A DNA stretch of 64,000 nucleotides from Pseudorasbora parva (taxonomy: Eukaryota > Chordata > Actinopteri > Cypriniformes > Gobionidae), in NCBI RefSeq assembly GCF_024679245.1, contig NC_090182.1, forward strand, positions 36,164,047 through 36,228,046, given 5' to 3'. Numbering within the stretch: the first letter of the stretch is position 1; the number at the start of each line of letters is the position of its first letter. The position numbers were made by a program, and so were the translations under genes. The notes under the pieces were generated by a model that made no database searches, was not told the DNA's origin, and was given only the letters and a program-made list of their open reading frames with translations. Shown here one piece after another: positions 59,079-64,000 of this stretch.

Positions 59079-60718
59079 TGTCACAGGTCGGAGTGGACCA
59101 CCACTATCGAGAGTCTCACTCCTCCCTCAGTTTCCACCCCGAGGAGGTCCCAAAAAACCCCATTGGCCAAACAGACAAGTTTAAACAATATTTATTTATT
59201 TAAAAGGGTATGGGAAGGGGGGAAAGGGATACTTTAAAAGAAAGGGCCTAGCTCTCTGGGACTGGAGACCTTAAAATCCGAGTCGCTTCTGACCCTCTCA
59301 CGGAGATGTACAGGTAAGTCTTCCCAACTCCCTCTCTTCATCCACACGTGAATTGTAAGTGAGTATACAGGAAGGTACACTGGGCTCTTAGCTTTGGGCG
59401 TACAGGTGAGTATACAGGGCTCTTAGCTTTGGGCGTACAGGAAGGTACACTGGGCTCTTAGCTTTGGGCGTACAGGTGAGTATACAGGGCTCTTAGCTTT
59501 GGGCGTACAGGAAGGTACACTGGGCTCTTAGCTTTGGGCGTACGGGTGAGTATACAGGGCTCTTAGCTTTGGGCGTACAGGTGAGTATACAGGGCTCTTA
59601 GCTTTGGGCGAACAGGTGAGTATACAGGGCTCTTAGCTTTGGGCGTACAGTGAATATACAGGGCTCTTAGCTTTGGGCGTACAGGTTTTAGTGCTTCAAG
59701 GCTCGGGTGGCTGGAGAGGGCATATTTACACACAGCAGACTTCCTCACTAGGACAGACTTCTAAGGAACACGTTGACTTCCCACACATAGTAGAACAGTC
59801 CCACGACGGCGCAGAGCCCTTGGCTCAGTCCTGAAAGCACTCAGACATATGATCATACACAGAGACAGCACATAAGCTCCTACGCAGCAGCCCATTCAAA
59901 CTTCCCTTCCTTCGATACCCCACACAATATTCACAGCAAGCTCTTACTTCATCTAGTTGCCATGCCACCACCAGGTGGAGGAAAGGGGTTAATGAGTCAC
60001 AGTCGATAGAGATATATAAAAATAAAAAAATAAATAGTCGCCCACCGTCACCAATTTGCTTCCTCTAATGCAGGGCCTTCTTTTCGGCCTGGGGAGGGAA
60101 ATCGCTGACAACATCGGCACAGCACTACAATTCTTCAGGTGTACACACGTCAAAGAGACTCACCCAATGCACTCCACACACTCACAGTGAATTAGGGTCA
60201 GGATCACCACGTTGGGCCGAGAAATAGGTCCTGGATAGTGGAAAAGGTTGACCTTTCAGCATACTCCTTCCTCTTCTCAATATGTTTCCGGTGACTTCTC
60301 ATAGTAAACAAATCTCTTCTAGGTAATAATAATACATATCAACACAATTACTTCAAAAGGAATGCTTCAAACACTTAACTCGTGTGTTTTCTTCAGCCCA
60401 GCACTCTGTTTTGACTTCAACCAGCCTGTAATATCCGCCTTAATACGTTCCTCCAACCCACCAATCACTCCATCTCGCCCACAGCATTTGCAGGAATAAA
60501 CTTCACTTCTTTTGCTGTTCTCCGGATGCATTATTTATACGCCTCCTCTTCTCTGAATTGCCCAATCACCAATCCGTCCATTCACACACCTGTTCTTAAT
60601 AATCCCCCATTTTGGTTGCCCGGAGTTACCGGATCTGGCTGCGTGTCTCATGGACAACGATCCAGGCGGAACTATTTCCGCCATTTTAGGTTCCGCCGCA
60701 TTAAGTCACTCCGTGACA
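59079..60718 (-). mobile_element. Probable 1.64-kb solo LTR, minus orientation, TTAA duplicated
   Basis: On the minus strand it begins TGTCACGGAGTGACTT and ends CCACTCCGACCTGTGACA, a TG...CA unit with an 8-10-bp imperfect terminal inversion. TTAA lies on both sides (59075-59078 and 60719-60722), a 4-bp TSD. On the minus strand GGCGTATAAATAATGC (about 60543-60528) is a TATA box near the first quarter and TAAATAAATAAATATTG (about 59210-59190) a polyadenylation region near the end, the order expected for U3-R-U5. The interior holds a GGGCGTACAG minisatellite. A TTAA-targeting DNA element is the alternative, but the internal promoter and polyA order favours an LTR. Confidence 0.7.
59360..59685. 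repeat. About 30-35-bp minisatellite inside the LTR
   Basis: The core GGGCTCTTAGCTTTGGGCGT is repeated 9 times, each followed by ACAGGTGAGTATACA or ACAGGAAGGTACACT. These two spacer types alternate in the first half and then only the first type continues. Confidence 0.95.
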
Positions 60719-60722
60719 TTAA

Positions 60723-61770
60723 CACTTTGCTTGAGTCAAACATTAAATCGTGATTACCTGTGCATTAGCATGGATTAATGCATATTAGTACACTCATATT
60801 GTAACATGTTAGCAAAGACTCTCTAACAATGACAATGAAAGAAAAGTTTCGAGAAAACTTTGTTTTGGTTCGATTTTTTGTTATCTGCAATGAAATTCAT
60901 TACTTTTTAAGTGTGACTTTTGTCTAAATAATATGTCTAAAAAAATATCTAATCTTTACTGCAGCTATTGCGAAATTAAGGGGCCAACTTTTTTGTGTGA
61001 AACAGGTTATTATTATATAATAACAGACAAAATCAGAAACTCCACTGTGACTTTTAATAATCTTGCTGGTTTTCATATCATGAGTCACACACTTGATGTG
61101 AATTTGCTTCCTTGTAAATTCACATCTGATGTTCATAGGAATATAATAGCATATTAACTGGAGACAGAATGTTCCCGAATGTCCCACCAGGAGCTATGAG
61201 AAAGAACCGTTCCTATAATGGCAAAGCAAGCTATGTGCATTCTGCGTGAATGCATATCAGTAAATCTGAGTTCAGTGTGGCGAGAGCAGCTGTGAGGACG
61301 TCTCAACAGAGCCACGCTGTCTGCCTCACTGTTTATTTCTGTTTACTCAGGTTTGCTTCCTCAGATTAATCTCCAATAACAGCTGTGTCATATTGTCTGT
61401 GGTGCTATTAATGGCGCTTGTGTAATTACTTTACGCCCAATCATATGACTTCACCAAGAACGCAAATGAACCTCCCTTTGGGTGCTCATTAAGGCTGCTT
61501 TCAATGGGTACACATATCAAAACAATTTAACCACACTTGTTTGGTTTCCCCACAAAGTCAAGCTGTTGATATTCATCTGTTCCTATAATGTTTAAGAATG
61601 CACAATATCAGAACTTTAGACAGAGAGTGGGCATCTGCACGAGATATAGCATTAATAGAGCTAATTATAAAATCTCTTTTAATATCAACATTCAGAGTCT
61701 ATATAAAATAAAATCAATTTTTTAATCAGTGTCTTTTTTTTAGCGAGACAAGCCTCTGTGTTGATAATGA
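60723..61770. other. Intergenic DNA, no gene seen
   Basis: A repeat shared with 46000-46195 occupies about 60738-60805. 61150-61520 is balanced in composition and repeat-poor, with a homeodomain-like TAATTAC word at 61423. No convincing frame. Confidence 0.45.
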
Positions 61771-61899
61771 ATTGCATCAGATACTATCAGACCTGGACTA
61801 TTTTCAGATTGTATGCCAACTAGTATACCATATACTGACAGCTATTAACAAAAATATTTTGGAATTGTATATTGATCTGATATTACAACTGAGTGGCTA

Positions 61900-62450
61900 T
61901 GTATTTACTATCAGAGTTGCAGAAGAGGAATGCAGAAATTGTGCAATAGCCCTCACACCAGAGCCTTTTCACAACATGGCTGCCACACCTGAGCCTCTTC
62001 ACACAATGGCCGCCACACGAGAATCTACAGCCTACATGGCTCTGTTTTGGTGGTCTTCTGCTCCACCGTGGCAGTCAACAGCTCCGTCTACTTACCTAAG
62101 CTGTGGTGGTCAACAGTCATGTCTGCTCTGTGGTGGTGGACTTCAGCTCCACCAAGGGGGTCTTCCGTCCTATCTAATCACAGCCACCCACAGCGGATTA
62201 GATGTGACTGTGTCACGATCCCGGTTTGTGTACACCTGTCTTGGTTTATGTATGTCTTTTTGTTTGTGTGCTGCAACCTCTCTTCAACCCTGCTTAAGAT
62301 GTGACACCAACCTTTATTTGACATTAATTGTATCACTATTTAGTGTTCAAGTGTACAAGTGTTCATGTAAAAATACATTGGTAAGCCTTTCATACATAGA
62401 AAATACGTTTGTTTTCAAACCTCAAATAAAGATTCAAACGGTCATGAATT
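61900..62450 (+). mobile_element. Possible 3' fragment of an LTR retroelement
   Basis: The plus frame contains tandem-like codon blocks (NMAATPEPLHTMAATRES, then Trp/Ser/Pro/Gly-rich stretches WWSSAPPWQSTAP) that resemble the degenerate region before the 3' LTR in some fish gypsy elements. TGTCACGATCCCGGTTTGTG at about 62212 would be an LTR start and AATAAAG at 62425 its polyadenylation signal. There is no CA end or TSD I can define. Confidence 0.3.
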
Positions 62451-62573
62451 AGCGTATTGATTCATGATTTGGCATGTCAAACTCCAAAACTGCAGAAATC
62501 ATGTGACATAATCAATAAGCTGATTCATGAGCGTTTGAATCTTTATTTGAGGTTTGAAAACAAATGTGGAAGA
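62408..62573. repeat. 40-bp-arm inverted repeat
   Basis: The left arm TTTGTTTTCAAACCTCAAAT and on to CGGTCATGAAT is complementary to the right arm ending ATTTGAGGTTTGAAAACAAA. The arms are about 40 bp with one or two mismatches and the loop about 80 bp. Confidence 0.92.
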
Positions 62574-62584
62574 GAAGACAATGC

Positions 62585-62860
62585 TGAATAAAGTCGTAGT
62601 TTTTGCTATTTTTGGACCAAAATGTATTTTCGATGCTTCAAGCGATTCTAATTAACTAACTTATGTCACATATGGACTACTTTGATGATGTTTTTATTCC
62701 CTTTCTGGAAATGGACAGTATAGTGTGCATACACTTAGATGCACTGTCGGACTAAATAGAAAATATCTTAAACTGTGTTTCAAAGATGAACGGAGGTCTT
62801 AGGGCTGTGGAACTATAATGACATAAATTTCATGTTTGGGTGAACTAACGATTTAAGGTG
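62585..62860. repeat. Dispersed repeat ending in the GGGTGAACTAAC family terminus
   Basis: The right end TTTGGGTGAACTAACGATTTAA is the complement of the TTAGTTCACCC terminus found at 13407. The left end was not found. Confidence 0.55.
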
Positions 62861-63163
62861 TGCTTTTAACATTTTGTTAAATAATATATATATATTTTTT
62901 TGTATTTTGCTTTTGGCCACCATAACGCATGAACATTGGAATATTTGACCATTCAGGCTCCTTGACTTGATTAATGGGTAACATGTGTTTGTGTATTGAT
63001 GTGAATTGATCGCACCAGATGTCTATAATCTTGACAAAGTGAAACAGGACTAATATCTCTACACATAACAGATTCATAGAGCACATCTATCGTCCTAATG
63101 TGTTTTCGGGTGAATGCAGATCACACTAACTTGATTACTTGAAAGGCTGTGCACCTGCATGTG

Positions 63164-63164
<1 letters not shown>

Positions 63165-63255
<91 letters not shown>
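63165..63255. repeat. (CA)n microsatellite
   Basis: About 45 CA units with one AA interruption near 63192. Confidence 0.97.
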
Positions 63256-63258
<3 letters not shown>

Positions 63259-63902
63259 AATATACATAAATGATTATGTAAACACTGAGGCATTCACAAA
63301 AATGAAGTGTGGCTTTTAATCATCCCATTTAAAGCCCAAATGTAGTCACTACTGCATACCATTGCAGTTATAACAATTTCAAAACATTACTTGTATGCTT
63401 TTTATAATGATGGGCTGTCTCAGCTGTTGAGCATTGTGTTTTAATGTGCCATCATAACGTTATGCCAGCCATTTGTGACCATTTGCTCTATGGCAACCTA
63501 CCACATTATTTTCTCTGATTATTATGATTTTGAATCACTTTGCGGGGATGTCAAGTATATCCCTTTCATGCATGGTGTCCAGATTTGGTGACAGTTAATT
63601 TAACTTCATTTAGGGTTCATTTATCTTGGTCATTTTCTCCAAACCACTTGAGGGCAGTGGCAGTAGATAATAAAATAAGTAATATTTTAACATTGGCTAC
63701 TGTAATGCATTCCAAATATCCATTGCTGGATGACATCATTAATCCAAGATGGCTGACAGTGATAGCCCAAGGGTAATCTAGCACTCGGAAAGCATTCCAC
63801 CCATGGGGCGGCCATTGCTAACCAAGCCATCACCTGCTGTTAGCATCCCATTGACTCCCATTCATTTTTGAGTCACTTTGACAGTGAATAATTTTACATA
63901 TG
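63256..63902. other. Intergenic DNA, no gene seen
   Basis: The 78-codon frame 63540-63776 has no domain. No TIR pair was recognised. Confidence 0.5.
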
Positions 63903-64000
63903 AGGCATTTAATCAATCAATCAATCAATCAATCAACTTTATTTATATAGCGCTTTTACAATCACGATTGTGTCAAAGCAGCTTCACAGTGTCAAACAGG
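63903..64000 (+). repeat. (AATC)n plus dispersed fish repeat, cut by the window edge
   Basis: Seven AATC units are followed by CTTTATTTATATAGCGCTTT, TACAATCACGATTGTG and TCAAAGCAGCTTCACAG. This block is common next to simple repeats in fish genomes. A decayed relative follows the (AAT)n tract at 17626. Confidence 0.65.

Noticed and set aside
59360..59685. CRISPR-like array of regularly spaced repeats
   Set aside because: The spacers are themselves repeated (two types), units are contiguous and the context is a vertebrate LTR; this is a minisatellite.

Overview
This looks like a non-coding stretch of a teleost genome, most likely a cyprinid (zebrafish, carp or goldfish type). The basis is family-level: a vertebrate-type DIRS retroelement, Tc1-like elements with long inverted repeats, several hAT and TTAA-targeting elements, a chromodomain Ty3/gypsy remnant and very long dinucleotide tracts. 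I found no convincing exon of a conserved host gene. The window reads as AT-rich intergenic or intronic DNA built up by repeated and often nested transposon insertion. I had no database access, so superfamily names rest on terminal repeats, target-site duplications (TSDs) and recognisable protein motifs.

Layout. 1-3060: end of a hAT-like element, a TIR element (326-1540) with a small TTAA element inside it, and a Tc1-like element (1546-3059) with a damaged DD34E transposase. 3909-5045: TTAA-flanked element. 7861-9146: old Tc1-like copy broken by a younger TIR element (8020-8544) carrying a RecQ/DExH-helicase-like fragment. 10.8-11.4 kb: hairpin repeats. 11866-12933: Harbinger-like element. 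15870-18466: long-TIR element enclosing a promoter/exon-1-like sequence and 102-bp tandem repeats. 19.1-20.0 kb: foldback element with a minisatellite. 20218-21573: Kolobok-like element.

22.5-35.0 kb is the centrepiece. A 334-bp tandem duplication has its second unit split twice: by a DIRS element (22909-32367) and by a TTAA/CCCTA element (32443-34706). The DIRS element is itself split inside its gag-like ORF by a 4.18-kb TIR element (23936-28118). That insert holds a candidate two-exon minus-strand mini-gene with a CpG-rich start and good GT-AG sites. Because unit 1 of the duplication is uninterrupted, it serves as an empty-site reference for both insertions into unit 2.

35-64 kb: quiet AT-rich DNA and microsatellites; an inverted pair of a dispersed repeat (37.0 and 38.5 kb); a Ty3/gypsy chromovirus remnant that has lost reverse transcriptase and RNase H (40.05-43.2 kb); three probable solo LTRs (45489-45794, 46274-46647, 59079-60718); a hAT element with a perfect 8-bp TSD (47492-48830); a second hAT (49665-52092) with BED-like transposase debris and a nested AACGTT-rich element; a 2.4-kb degenerate minisatellite (54.0-56.4 kb) with two insertions; and LTR-type debris near 62 kb. 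No element here looks able to move by itself: every transposase, integrase or polymerase ORF I could read is broken. The DIRS tyrosine-recombinase domain is the best preserved.
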